NCBI RefSeq assembly: GCF_008727925.1
Contig: NZ_VTWT01000001.1
Span: 310,001-374,000 of the forward strand
Source of the DNA: Adhaeribacter soli
Lineage (GTDB): Bacteria > Bacteroidota > Bacteroidia > Cytophagales > Hymenobacteraceae
Length of the DNA: 64,000 nt
Direction of reading: 5' to 3'
The position numbers and the translations under genes are program-made. The notes under the pieces are model-generated. The model worked only from the letters and a program-made list of their open reading frames with translations. It searched no databases and was not told the origin of the DNA. Numbering within the stretch: position 1 is the stretch's first letter; each line of letters opens with the position of its first letter. Shown one piece after another: positions 26,378-35,148 of the stretch.

Positions 26378-26704
26378 TCACCAGGTATCGGACGAACCAT
26401 TTTCGGAGGAACCAGGTTTGCGGAAGCCGGTGCGGGAATTGAAAGGGGTACCGCGGCCTTCGAGGTGGTTGTAAAGGTCCTGCTGAAATTTAAGCTGGTC
26501 TAAAGCAAGGAATTCCTTCCACAGCAGCTGATCCCGCTCCGACATGCGGTCGGTGAGCTGCTCCAGTTGCAGGCCCTTGGCTTCCTTTACCAGGTCCTGC
26601 AGGTAAGGGTCCGACTCGAGCATGGTTTTGATCTTTAAGCGGAAATAATCGTTCAGTTCCTGGTAGCGCGCTGCATCCCAAGGTATTTGCCCTGGATTTT
26701 CCAT
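26378..26704 (-). CDS. Hypothetical protein, 108 residues
   Basis: A predicted helical, charged, soluble protein (MENPGQIPWDAARYQELNDY...) with a long helix around residues 20-85 and a polar, glycine/serine-rich tail (GSSENGSSDTW). I do not recognise a family. The region 26160-26377 downstream has small palindromes (CTGAAGTTTTAAACTTCAG, GAGGCGATAGCCTC) that recur inverted at 39723-39757. It lies 39 bases downstream of the DUF3820-type gene on the same strand and may be co-transcribed with it. Confidence 0.6.
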   Translation of the reverse strand: MENPGQIPWDAARYQELNDYFRLKIKTMLESDPYLQDLVKEAKGLQLEQLTDRMSERDQLLWKEFLALDQLKFQQDLYNHLEGRGTPFNSRTGFRKPGSSENGSSDTW

Positions 26705-26743
26705 AGAATTTGCCGTGGTTTTCTGGTTGTACGGAAAAGGCGC

Positions 26744-26977
26744 TTATTTAGTCAGGAAATTGGCTTTTTTAAGCGGTTCCAGCAAAACAGTAAGGCCGTT
26801 GAGTTTAATTTCGTAAAGAGTGGCCAGTTGCATGCCCAGTTTTCCGGACGGGAAGCCTTTCCGCTGAAACCACTCCAGGTACGATACCGGCAGGTCGCAA
26901 AGCAGCACATCTTTGTATTTGCCGAAAGGCATTTTGTTCCGGACCAGCTGAAGCAGAATACCGGTATCGGGTTGCAT
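26744..26977 (-). CDS. DUF3820-type small protein
   Basis: A 77-residue protein (start MQPDTGILLQLVRNKMPFGK at 26977; an upstream in-frame start would add 14 residues without family support). The block MPFGKYKDVLLCDLPVSYLEWFQRKGFPSGKLG followed by EIKLNGL is the DUF3820 signature, sometimes annotated as a quorum-sensing-regulated virulence factor. A similar KYKG-x-x-I-x-x-L-P-x-x-Y-L-x-W motif occurs in exonuclease tails. The molecular function is unknown. Confidence 0.85.
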   Translation of the reverse strand: MQPDTGILLQLVRNKMPFGKYKDVLLCDLPVSYLEWFQRKGFPSGKLGMQLATLYEIKLNGLTVLLEPLKKANFLTK

Positions 26978-27114
26978 GCTACTCAAAGATTTAAGGGGTT
27001 TACTTTTTTGAATTACCAAACTTACCCGCGAATTCTTAAATTAGCAAACGGCCGGTTTTGTTAAGTTTTCAGGCCGGAAAATAAATCTGGATTTACCTTT
27101 CAGAAACTGAATTT

Positions 27115-28029
27115 ATGCTTGTGCCGCCCTCGCCGCTTTATTCCCGCATGATCGAAGGAAAGTCCTCGGTGGCTTTGCCGGTTAATTCCTCGCATATCAA
27201 CCATTCTACCAATACGGTTTTCCAGCGGCAAAATATTCATCAGGGCTATTGTTTGAAGTACGTGTGGTCGGGCCAGGAAAATTACCGGATAAACGGTAGC
27301 CAACATGCCGTAAAAACCGGTCAGTTTCTGGTAGTGGAACACGGCAGCGCGTGCGGGGTGGAAATTAAGGCCGATAAACCCGTAGAAGGTTTTTGCCTTT
27401 ACCTGAATACCGAGCTGGTGCGCGATGTCTGGACAACCTTGCACCGGAAGCCCGACCACCTGCCCGAAGGCAAGGACCTGATAGCATTGCCAGCCTTTTA
27501 CCAAAGCGTTTTCCAGACGGGCCATCATGTTCTGGGGGAGAAAATTGCCCAAATTGCGGGGTATATTAAGGCCGGAAAACTGCCTGCCGAGAACCTTACA
27601 GAGGAAATTTTTTATGAACTGGCATCGGGATTATGCGGGTTACAAAACGAGAAACTGCAGCAATTGAGCAACATTCCGGCCCGGAAGAAAGCCACCCGGG
27701 AGGAGCTTTACCGCCGCTTATTACTGGTGCGTGATTATGTGCACGATAACGCGGCAGCAGAATTAACCCTGGCTGAATTAGCCCACCTGGCCAGCCTTTC
27801 GGAATTTCATTTTTTGCGCACGTTCAAAGCAGTTTTCGGCGAATCGCCCTACCGTTATTTGTTGCGTTTGCGTCTGCAGCAAGCAAGAGAACAACTGCTC
27901 TCCAACAATTTAAGCGTAAGCGAAGTAGCCTTTCATTGCGGCTTTAAAGAAGTGCAGGCGTTCAGTAAGATTTTTCGGAAAATGTACGGCGTAAGTCCTT
28001 CGGCATTCAGGCAAAAATTAGCAATTTAA
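27115..28029 (+). CDS. AraC-family transcriptional regulator
   Basis: A 304-residue regulator. The C-terminal 100 residues hold two helix-turn-helix motifs: LTLAELAHLASLSEFHFLRTFK and LSVSEVAFHCGFKEVQAFSKIF, ending in the AraC signature YGVSPSAFRQ. The N-terminal part (about 20-130) looks like a cupin-type sensor (SGQENYRINGSQHAVKTGQF, VEHGSACGVEI), so the ligand is probably a small molecule. It is 51 bases upstream of the secreted PDZ-hydrolase gene on the same strand, its likely target or operon partner. Confidence 0.92.
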   Translation: MLVPPSPLYSRMIEGKSSVALPVNSSHINHSTNTVFQRQNIHQGYCLKYVWSGQENYRINGSQHAVKTGQFLVVEHGSACGVEIKADKPVEGFCLYLNTELVRDVWTTLHRKPDHLPEGKDLIALPAFYQSVFQTGHHVLGEKIAQIAGYIKAGKLPAENLTEEIFYELASGLCGLQNEKLQQLSNIPARKKATREELYRRLLLVRDYVHDNAAAELTLAELAHLASLSEFHFLRTFKAVFGESPYRYLLRLRLQQAREQLLSNNLSVSEVAFHCGFKEVQAFSKIFRKMYGVSPSAFRQKLAI

Positions 28030-28080
28030 TACCGTTCCGAATCCTTTTTATAGTTTAGGTTTATACCAAAATCCGCCTCT

Positions 28081-29469
28081 ATGAAAAAAAATATCCTTTA
28101 TCTTTTAGCTGCTGCCGGCATTTTGTTTTCAACCGAAGCCTCTGCTCAGATTTTAAAGCGGCGCGCGTTTTTAGGCGTGCAGGTTTCTGGCGTTTCCGAT
28201 TCCCTTGCCAAAGCTCATAAACTGAAAAACGCCCATGGGGCACTTGTCCGGGGCGTAATTCCCAATTCTACCGCGGAAGCGTTAAAGCTTCAGCCCAACG
28301 ATGTGATCCTGCAGGTAAATAAAACTGATATCCAGAACTTTATGGATGTGCCGCGGTTGGCCAAAGCCTTTCAGCCCGGCGATGCAGTTGCCCTCACGCT
28401 GAACCGCAAAGGCAAAACCGTGAAAGTGAAAGGCAAGGTGCAGCCCATGCCGTACGAAACGGCCCCAGCCAACGCCGAAGTGCGCTACGGCGAAGTGCCG
28501 CTGGCGAATAACGGTTATGCCCGCTCCATTGTGAAGAAGCCGAAAGGCAGCGGCAAATTCCCGACCGTATTTTTCATTCAGGGCTATAGCTGCAGCAGCC
28601 TCGATAACCTGCCGGAAAAAGACACGCAACGGCAGCTGATGGATGCCCTTGTGGCGCGCGGGTATGCTGTTTACCGCATGGAAAAACCCGGCATCGGCGA
28701 CTCCAAGGGCGTGAAACCCTGTACCGAAATTGGCTACAAAGAAGAACTGGCGGCTTTTGCTTCCGGCCTCGACCAGCTGAAACGCTACGATTTTGTAGAC
28801 CGCGACAACGTATTTCTGTTCGGCCATTCTTTAGGGGCCAATACGGCTCCGATAATTGCCGCCAACGATAAAGTGAAAGGCATTATTACCTACGGCGCGG
28901 CCGGCAAACCCTGGCTCGAATACCTGATAGAAGTTTTCCGCGACCAAAGACCCATTACGGGAACCGATTACGTGGAAGTGGATGAAGACATGAAAACCCT
29001 CTTGCCGCTGGTGTACGAATTCATGGTGCTGAAAAAAACGCCAACCGAATTGTCCCAGAACCCGGTTTACAGAGAATACTTGGAAAAGCACCTGGATTAC
29101 GACGGCAAAGACCACCTTTTCGGCCGGCATTATACCTTTCTGCAGGAACTGCACGACATTCCGGGCAATAAATCCTGGAAAGATGCGGCGGCTCATACCC
29201 TGGCCATTTACGGCGAGGCAGACGTGCAGGCCATAAACGAGGTCGGCGCAAAAATGATAGCTGACGTGGTTAACAGCTATTATCCGGGCAAAGGTACCTA
29301 CGAGTTCCTGCCCCGAACCGATCACGGGTTTGTGGAAGTAGGCACCAAAAAGGACTATCAGCAGATCATGGCCGGGGGTAAAGCTTCCGCCTACGCGGCC
29401 TCCCATTTCAACATGAAACTCGTTGACCTGATCGATAACTGGATGAAAGAAAAAATGCGAAAGTCGTAG
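28081..29469 (+). CDS. Secreted PDZ-alpha/beta hydrolase fusion
   Basis: A 462-residue exported enzyme. Signal peptide 1-22 (cut after ASA), PDZ domain (about 28-120, FLGVQVSGVSDSLAKAHKL, GVIPNSTAEALKLQPNDVIL), then an alpha/beta hydrolase with oxyanion strand FFIQGYSCSS, nucleophile Ser250 in GHSLGA, Asp381 in YGEADVQ and His415 in RTDHGF. The catalytic triad is complete. The hydrolase resembles peptidase S9/dienelactone-type esterases; substrate unknown. PDZ domains usually bind peptide C-termini, so the fusion may tether the esterase to an envelope partner or gate it. It follows an AraC regulator. Confidence 0.88.
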   Translation: MKKNILYLLAAAGILFSTEASAQILKRRAFLGVQVSGVSDSLAKAHKLKNAHGALVRGVIPNSTAEALKLQPNDVILQVNKTDIQNFMDVPRLAKAFQPGDAVALTLNRKGKTVKVKGKVQPMPYETAPANAEVRYGEVPLANNGYARSIVKKPKGSGKFPTVFFIQGYSCSSLDNLPEKDTQRQLMDALVARGYAVYRMEKPGIGDSKGVKPCTEIGYKEELAAFASGLDQLKRYDFVDRDNVFLFGHSLGANTAPIIAANDKVKGIITYGAAGKPWLEYLIEVFRDQRPITGTDYVEVDEDMKTLLPLVYEFMVLKKTPTELSQNPVYREYLEKHLDYDGKDHLFGRHYTFLQELHDIPGNKSWKDAAAHTLAIYGEADVQAINEVGAKMIADVVNSYYPGKGTYEFLPRTDHGFVEVGTKKDYQQIMAGGKASAYAASHFNMKLVDLIDNWMKEKMRKS

Positions 29470-29577
29470 GTTTTTTTTGCCATCTCTTTTCAGGTTAAAA
29501 GTCGATTGGTATAATTTAACAATTGGTTATTGCATTTCCCTCATGGAGCTCATACTGTAGAGAATAATCTTTTATTC

Positions 29578-29677
29578 GGTCATCTCGACGCCAGGAGAGA
29601 TCTCAGGAATAAGGTAGTAAAGCCAGAATTAAAGGTACTACCATCTTGATGAGATCTCTCCTGGCGTCGAGATGACC
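29578..29677. repeat. 100-bp palindromic element with perfect 28-bp arms
   Basis: The left arm (29578-29605, GGTCATCTCGACGCCAGGAG...) and the right arm (29650-29677) are exact reverse complements over 28 bases. An inner GGTAGTA/TACTACC stem lies between them. A solo arm is at about 25267-25302. The rest of the gap 29470-29928 shows no gene. The element lies between converging genes and would fold into a very stable hairpin in RNA from either strand. Confidence 0.85.
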
Positions 29678-29928
29678 AATAAAGAGGTTAGGATCATTTT
29701 ATATACGGGTTCAGGCTATAATGCAACCTGCAGTTTTCTCTGCAAGATTAGCCCATTAGAAATGCCAGAGGTGTGTTTGTAACCGGATGAGGAAAGTAGA
29801 CGCAATTTTATTCGTTTACGCCTTCTTGAAATTACTAACTTCAGTTCAAAGGTAAGTCCAAGTTGAAAACTTAGACCAGCATTTGACCAGCTAAAAGGAT
29901 AATGAAACAAACCTGTCCTAAACCGTTT

Positions 29929-30867
29929 TCAGTCTCCCAGTTCCCGGAAAATTTCTTCTTCCTTGCGCTCCATTTCCTGCATTTCCGGCGCAAGTGGTTG
30001 AGCCAAGGCTTCCTGCAGGTCTTTTTCCTCGATCTGCTGCTGCACTTCACGGGCCTGTTTTACCAGTTCCTGAAAAAGCCGCCGTTGCTCGGCGCGTTGC
30101 GGCAGGAATTCCGGATGCCACTGCACCCCGATAATGTAATCCTGGTTTACGTTCTCGATTGCCTGTACCACCTTGTTGTGTTCCGTGGCTACGATCTCGA
30201 TATTTTTTCCGGGTTCTTTTACCGCCTGGTGGTGCAGGGCATTCACTTTAAGTTGCTGCATGCCCAGGATCTCGGCTAGTTTGCTGCCGGGTTTTATGTT
30301 CACGGTTTTCACTGGAAACACGCTGGATGGGTTCGGGTCTTCGAGGTAAAAGGTGTTTATGTCCTGGTAAAGCGAACCCCGGAAATAAACGTTCAGCAGT
30401 TGGGCACCGCGGCAGATTCCCATTACCGGCAGGTCTTTTTTTACTGCCTGGTCAATTAATTGAAATTCCAGGTGGTCGCGGTCGCGGTCTATGGTCCAGA
30501 CTTTTTTCCGGCTGAAGGCTTTGCGCACGAAAAACAAAACCGGAAAGTAAAGCCAGCGGGTAAAACGGCTGATGCGCTGGAAAAGGTTCTTTTTCGGGTT
30601 CTTCAGGGTTTTGTTCAGGTATTCCTCCAACACGTGCGATTGCTGGTAGGTGGTAGGGTCTACGTCCGCGCCGCCGCCTATAATGAGCGCCTGCAGGCCG
30701 TCGGCGATGCGGGGGCGGGAAGGGGTGATGCGCACGGGTTTGCCGCCGGCCAGCCGGACCGCCAGCGCCGTAAAAAGCCAGGCAATCGTGCCGCCCCGGT
30801 CCGGTCCGGTTACGCCGATGGTGGGTTTCTCCCGGTCTATTCGTATTTCCTTTTTTAAGAAAGCCAC
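29929..30867 (-). CDS. Peptidase C26/PuuD-like class I glutamine amidotransferase
   Basis: A 312-residue class I glutamine amidotransferase-like hydrolase. PTIGVTGPDRGG at the N-terminus, then LIIGGGADVDPTTY (66-ish), nucleophile Cys152 in VMGICRGAQLLNV, and the catalytic pair His251/Glu253 in GVQWHPEFLP. This is the gamma-glutamyl-gamma-aminobutyrate hydrolase (PuuD) group, which cleaves gamma-glutamyl amide bonds. A long insertion (about 80-125, basic) and a charged helical C-terminal tail are unusual. The start overlaps the end of the amidoligase gene by 13 bases, so the two form an operon with coupled translation. Confidence 0.9.
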   Translation of the reverse strand: MAFLKKEIRIDREKPTIGVTGPDRGGTIAWLFTALAVRLAGGKPVRITPSRPRIADGLQALIIGGGADVDPTTYQQSHVLEEYLNKTLKNPKKNLFQRISRFTRWLYFPVLFFVRKAFSRKKVWTIDRDRDHLEFQLIDQAVKKDLPVMGICRGAQLLNVYFRGSLYQDINTFYLEDPNPSSVFPVKTVNIKPGSKLAEILGMQQLKVNALHHQAVKEPGKNIEIVATEHNKVVQAIENVNQDYIIGVQWHPEFLPQRAEQRRLFQELVKQAREVQQQIEEKDLQEALAQPLAPEMQEMERKEEEIFRELGD

Positions 30868-31865
30868 TGTGCTGTTTGTTTAGCCCATTTATGTTCAAAC
30901 CCGATCAGGGTATCATCTTTCATTTTCCGGTAAGCATTACGCATTTCTGCCAGCAAGGCCGGGTTATTTGCCAGTTCTTCAATTACCACCCAGTTGTTCC
31001 ATTCCAGAGCCAACGACCAGTCGGGCTGGGAAATCCGGCAGTTGGGTAAGCGGTAATGAAAGGTTCTACGGGGTTTTACTTTCCCAAGATTTGCGTACCG
31101 CTTTATTAACTCCGGTTTTAAGGCGGCAAAAAGCGGGTAAAGGTCCAGCGGGCGGTTCCGGTCGGGATTGTAGCGGTGGTAATCTGAGATCAGGGTATCC
31201 AGCTCTGGTTGGTAGTCGGGGTGGAGCACGTGCCGCACATATTCTTCCGGAAAAGGATTGATGAAAGCCGTTAACTTCTGCCGCATAAAATCGGTATGGC
31301 CAACTTCGAGTAGCCAGGGGTAAAGCACCAGGAATGCCTGCAGGTACCGGCGAATGGTTTCGGCATCGGTATCGGGTACTTCCACGTTAATGTGCGTACC
31401 GAAGGCGTTGGTTGGGAACGCTTCGGTGCCCTCGGCGTGGTGCTCGAACAAGGCTTCCCGTAGCGGTTCGAACTGGGCAATGTCGGTAATGGAAATGGGC
31501 GGGGAGGCAACTTCGTACGGAAAGAATTTGGTCATCAGGTTTTCGAGCACGGTTTCCAGAATGGCTTCCAGGTTCGTGTTGCCGAAGTGAATGTCTTCCA
31601 GTTTCAGGCCGAGTTTTTCGAAGAAGTGCCGGTAGGTTTTATTCGTTAAAAGCTGAAGGTCTATTTCCACGTTAAAATCGCCCAGGCGGGTTCCCACCAC
31701 GCGTTGAGAAAACCGCTGTTCCACTTCCCGGCGGCCGCCGTAAAGCTCCTGAATTATCCCGGCCGACTCTTCGATTCCGACGTGGGCAAATTCCAGTTCG
31801 AAACCAACCTTCCGCAATTCTCCCTGGGCATTCTGAAGAACCGGCGGCTGTTTAAAGTGCGTCAT
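30855..31865 (-). CDS. Putative amidoligase enzyme
   Basis: A 336-residue protein of the putative amidoligase family (glutamine-synthetase/GCS-like fold). Landmarks: KVGFELEFAHVGIEE near residue 18, with acidic metal/ATP-binding residues; FNVEIDLQLL; and FGTHINVEVPDTDAET with a conserved His-x-Asn. Such enzymes are predicted to form amide or peptide bonds with ATP, often on gamma-glutamyl or protein substrates. It is the first gene of a two-gene operon whose second gene is a PuuD-like gamma-glutamyl hydrolase, suggesting a make-and-break cycle on an unknown gamma-glutamyl compound. No aminotransferase or polyamine gene is nearby. Confidence 0.88.
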   Translation of the reverse strand: MTHFKQPPVLQNAQGELRKVGFELEFAHVGIEESAGIIQELYGGRREVEQRFSQRVVGTRLGDFNVEIDLQLLTNKTYRHFFEKLGLKLEDIHFGNTNLEAILETVLENLMTKFFPYEVASPPISITDIAQFEPLREALFEHHAEGTEAFPTNAFGTHINVEVPDTDAETIRRYLQAFLVLYPWLLEVGHTDFMRQKLTAFINPFPEEYVRHVLHPDYQPELDTLISDYHRYNPDRNRPLDLYPLFAALKPELIKRYANLGKVKPRRTFHYRLPNCRISQPDWSLALEWNNWVVIEELANNPALLAEMRNAYRKMKDDTLIGFEHKWAKQTAQWLS

Positions 31866-32532
31866 AAAAAGTATCCGTTTTAGCAGGAACCAATGGGAAC
31901 GTTAGACAAGAAAATAGAACGGGAAATTGGTAACGACGTTGCCGCGGAGCCCCGGTTGTTTCTACGGATTTTTCTGGCTGAACCTGAAAGTTTCCGCATA
32001 GTAGGTACTATTTCCTTTTCATACTTTTTTATGGTAGCGTTATAGTGTTTACTGACGTTAAGCAAAAAATTAAAAGGCTATGGTTTCAGCCAAAAAACTA
32101 CCGGGGCCAGGCTTTTGCTTTCCAACTTTCATTGCCGGTTCCGTCAGCTAAAGCAGACGGCAATGAATTAAATTAAAATCTTATGTAATCTCAGTTATCA
32201 GGAGTTATTCTATAAATACACCTGTCATCCTGAGCGCCAGCGAAGGACCTTGTTGGCCAACAGCAGAGAAGCAAAATGTAACAGGATTGCTTCCCGCCAA
32301 CTAGTTGTTTCAGAGCTACGATCGCAACTTTCGCGCTCCCTCGCGCTCACTTGTGCTCAACATGACAGCTATTTTTGAGTTTGCTTCTAAGCATCGGGCA
32401 AATTCAACTTAAAACAATGCGATTGTTACTCTTTAAGAAACTTATGGGTTAAAAGTACTGAAATCACAAGGTTCTTCCGCAATGACAGAAAAGAGATGGC
32501 TATAGTTAGAAAAACTAACCTTGTCCACTTAG
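31866..32532. other. Repeat-rich gap without genes
   Basis: No credible gene in 667 bases. It contains GGCTATGGTTTCAGCC followed by CCGTCAGCTAAAGCAGACGG (32141-32160, the unit found as an inverted pair at 41803-41946), and at about 32221-32370 a decayed pair of CTGTCATCCTGAGC... and ...CATGACAGCT arms like the better-preserved element at 51551-51713. Confidence 0.65.
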
Positions 32533-34200
32533 TTAATTCTTAGCATCCTTAAACGCAACAGCGGCCTGGTACAAGTTTAAAAAATCATTTTTAGAGCGTT
32601 CGGCCGTTTCATCATTCCAACCCAATTTTTCCTGAAAAATGGAAAGTACGTCCGGCAATATGCCTTCGATTTTTTCCCTTTCAAAGTATAGCATTCCGGT
32701 GCGGCGGATCAGGAAGTCGGCTAAATTGGTAGCGCCTTCGGCAGTAACGGCGTACCAGATCTCGGCTTTGAGTAGCGCAATTTCAGTGTTTGCTCCCTGA
32801 CTTTTAAATTTCCGGGCTTTCTCTAAAACCAGGTTGGTATTGGAGCCATAGTTCTGAATAAGTATGGGAATTCTTTCAGGTGGTAGTCCGTTTGTATTAG
32901 CCAGTTGCAGGCAGGTTGCTTCAAATTGCTTCATCTCTTTTAAATTGTGAAAGTCTCCGCCGGATAGTGTCAGGTTTTTGGTTTGTGACTTTTTCTTAAG
33001 CTGAGGGAATTTTAAGGCACGGGCTTTGTCTACTACATTTTCGGCCAGGTGGCGGTAGCCGGTCAGTTTGCCGCCAGCAACGGAGATCAGGCCGGATGCA
33101 GAAACGTAGATCTCATCTTTGCGGGAAATTTCCGAAGGTTTTTTGCCAGGATCGTAGAGCAAAGCTCTTACGCCGGCCCAGCTGGAAACCACGTCGCTTA
33201 GGTTAAGGTTGGCTTTCGGGAACATCTGGTTGATGGCCTGTAACACGTAAGCGGCATCTTCGCGGTTTACTTCCGGTTGTTCCAGGTTTCCGGTGAACGG
33301 CGTATCGGTAGTGCCCAGGTAGGTAATTTGGTTCCGGGGAACTGCAAACAGCATACGGCCGCCGGGAATATCGAAGTACACGGATTGATGCAAGGGCAAT
33401 CGGTTTCTGGGAACTACCAGGTGGATGCCTTTGGTATGATATAAACCGGGACCTTTCACGGCCTGGTCCTGGGCCATGAGTTCCGTAACCCAGGGACCGG
33501 TGGCGTTGATAAAACAGGTGGCATTTACCGCATAGGTTTGTCCCGAAAGCTGGTCCTGTAAAATGGCGCCGTTCAGTTGTTTATCTGTATTGTAGGAAAA
33601 GGAAGTTAGCGCCGTATAATTCAGGCAGGTAGCCCCGTGGGCTTGGGCCGTTTTCAGCACTTCCAGGGTAAGCCGGGCATCGTCGGTGCGGTACTCGTAG
33701 AAGTAACCGGCACCTTTTAGATATTCCGGGTTCAGTAAGGGTTCCAGTTGCAGCGTTTCTTTTTTACCCAGCATCCGGTGGCGTTCAGTGGGAGAGACTT
33801 TTCCCAGGAAATCATAAAGACTGAGCCCTAAGGCGGTAGCCAGGTACCCGTAAGATGTATTTTTGAGCACGGGAAGCAGCATGGGCTCCGGCGTAACCAG
33901 GTGCGGGGCATTGTGGTGCAGGATCTTCCGTTCGCGGGCAACGGAACGAACCAGGCCGAATTCAAAATTCTTCAGGTAGCGAAGGCCACCGTGGATCAGT
34001 TTGGTGGAGCGGCTGCTGGTTCCGGCGGCAAAATCCTGCTTTTCTACCAACAGCACTTTCAGGTTCCGGGAAGCAGCATCCAGAGCAATACCTGCCCCCA
34101 TAATGCCGCCTCCAATCACGATCACATCGAATTTTTCGGCAGGTAATTCCTGAAGAATTTGATTCCGGTTCAGGGTGGAAATGCCGGGAGGTTGTTGCAT
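32533..34200 (-). CDS. glpD: Glycerol-3-phosphate dehydrogenase/oxidase
   Basis: A 555-residue FAD enzyme; ATG at 34200 gives the expected N-terminus (MQQPPGISTLNRNQ). The dinucleotide-binding motif VIVIGGGIMGAGIALDAASR, then KQDFAAGTSSRSTKLIHGGLRYL, is diagnostic of GlpD. It oxidises sn-glycerol-3-phosphate to dihydroxyacetone phosphate at the membrane and passes electrons to quinone. The C-terminal domain (about 400-540) is present, with typical length. No glpK or glpF is adjacent, so it is probably for housekeeping phospholipid-glycerol turnover rather than a glycerol operon. Confidence 0.95.
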   Translation of the reverse strand: MQQPPGISTLNRNQILQELPAEKFDVIVIGGGIMGAGIALDAASRNLKVLLVEKQDFAAGTSSRSTKLIHGGLRYLKNFEFGLVRSVARERKILHHNAPHLVTPEPMLLPVLKNTSYGYLATALGLSLYDFLGKVSPTERHRMLGKKETLQLEPLLNPEYLKGAGYFYEYRTDDARLTLEVLKTAQAHGATCLNYTALTSFSYNTDKQLNGAILQDQLSGQTYAVNATCFINATGPWVTELMAQDQAVKGPGLYHTKGIHLVVPRNRLPLHQSVYFDIPGGRMLFAVPRNQITYLGTTDTPFTGNLEQPEVNREDAAYVLQAINQMFPKANLNLSDVVSSWAGVRALLYDPGKKPSEISRKDEIYVSASGLISVAGGKLTGYRHLAENVVDKARALKFPQLKKKSQTKNLTLSGGDFHNLKEMKQFEATCLQLANTNGLPPERIPILIQNYGSNTNLVLEKARKFKSQGANTEIALLKAEIWYAVTAEGATNLADFLIRRTGMLYFEREKIEGILPDVLSIFQEKLGWNDETAERSKNDFLNLYQAAVAFKDAKN

Positions 34201-34228
34201 AAACGCTTTTAAAAAGTCCTTAAAAAGC

Positions 34229-34256
34229 AAGAGAGGAAGTTGTAGCTTCCTCTCTT
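34229..34256 (-). terminator. Hairpin between the small membrane-protein gene and glpD
   Basis: A perfect stem AAGAGAGGAAG / CTTCCTCTCTT with a TTGTA loop. On the minus strand it is followed by GCTTTTTAAG, so it can end transcription of the 34279-34578 gene before glpD. Confidence 0.75.
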
Positions 34257-34278
34257 TGTAAATAGTATGCAGGCAATA

Positions 34279-34578
34279 TTATCTGCCCCCGCGCGGACCT
34301 CTGTCGGTTTTATCGTGGCCTTCCAACTTAACCAGTTTGTTGTAGAGGCCCAGCAGTAAGAACGGTGCCGGCCACTGGCCTACAAATAAAGCCTCTTCAT
34401 CTTTTTTCATGATCTTTAAAGTGGCAGAAATAGCCATGGAACCTAATGCTGCCCATAAAAACAGGTCGGACGGTAACTTAGCCGTATAATGCTCGATCGT
34501 TGCCGCTACCGGTCCTTCTTTGTGCTCAGGGTTCATGCTATCCGCCTGGTTCTTTAAATCGTTAACAGAGTTTGCCAT
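34279..34578 (-). CDS. Small conserved membrane protein, 99 residues
   Basis: A short protein with a polar N-terminus (MANSVNDLKNQADSMNPEHK), two adjacent hydrophobic stretches (about 36-53, SDLFLWAALGSMAISATLKI; and about 65-85, EALFVGQWPAPFLLLGLYNK) and a basic tail ending RGPRGGR. The turn between the helices carries KKDEE. I recognise a pattern seen in many Bacteroidota small proteins, but no function. It is separated from glpD by a hairpin. Confidence 0.72.
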   Translation of the reverse strand: MANSVNDLKNQADSMNPEHKEGPVAATIEHYTAKLPSDLFLWAALGSMAISATLKIMKKDEEALFVGQWPAPFLLLGLYNKLVKLEGHDKTDRGPRGGR

Positions 34579-34750
34579 ATTTTTTCAGGTTAATGTTAAA
34601 CACTCCTGCAATACGGCGGGGTAGGTGTTATTGTTTTCTGAATTGTCTGATCCGCGGAAAAAATTTGATTAATCTTTACAAGGTGGTTGGACTATGGTTT
34701 ATCGGGGGTGATCTGTTAGTAGGGGCTGGTAGTAAAAGTTTTTCTGGAAA

Positions 34751-34960
34751 ATTCTGGCGCAAGTGTTAAGAGAAAGCGTCACCTAGGCTTAAGAACAGAA
34801 GGAAGTCTCCAGACTTCCGTGCCTTGGACCCCACCCAACAGCTAAAGCAGGGGAGGGCTTTTTTGATAAGTGAATTTATTATTCAGTTTACGCCAGTCTG
34901 GAGACTGGCTTTTGTCTTTTAAGCGCAAGTGTCGCTTTCGCATAACACTTGCGCCAGAAT
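34751..34960. repeat. 210-bp inverted-repeat element with ATTCTGGCGCAAGTGTTA ends
   Basis: Left arm 34751-34778 and right arm 34933-34960 are reverse complements with two or three mismatches (ATTCTGGCGCAAGTGTTA ... AAAGCG). Inside lie an AGTCTCCAGACT palindrome and its counterpart AGTCTGGAGACT, and a C/T-rich hairpin ending CTTTTTT. No gene is seen in the 34579-35148 gap. It is non-coding and MITE-like. Confidence 0.75.
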
Positions 34961-35148
34961 ACCGGAAATAGAAATTTATTCAATATTTTTTTCCACTTCC
35001 TAAACTAAGTAGAAGGACTTAAATAACGGCATAACTGAAAGGTTAGAGTAAATTGTGTAACAAGTAAATCTGCTCACTTACTTATTCTGAATTATAGCTT
35101 TCTGCATATTTTTAATCCAGATACTAATATCCAGATACTAATGTCTTC

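Noticed and set aside
31880-32065. Open frame of 61 codons after the amidoligase gene
   Set aside because: Basic, no family resemblance, in a repeat-rich gap and partly upstream of the amidoligase promoter region.
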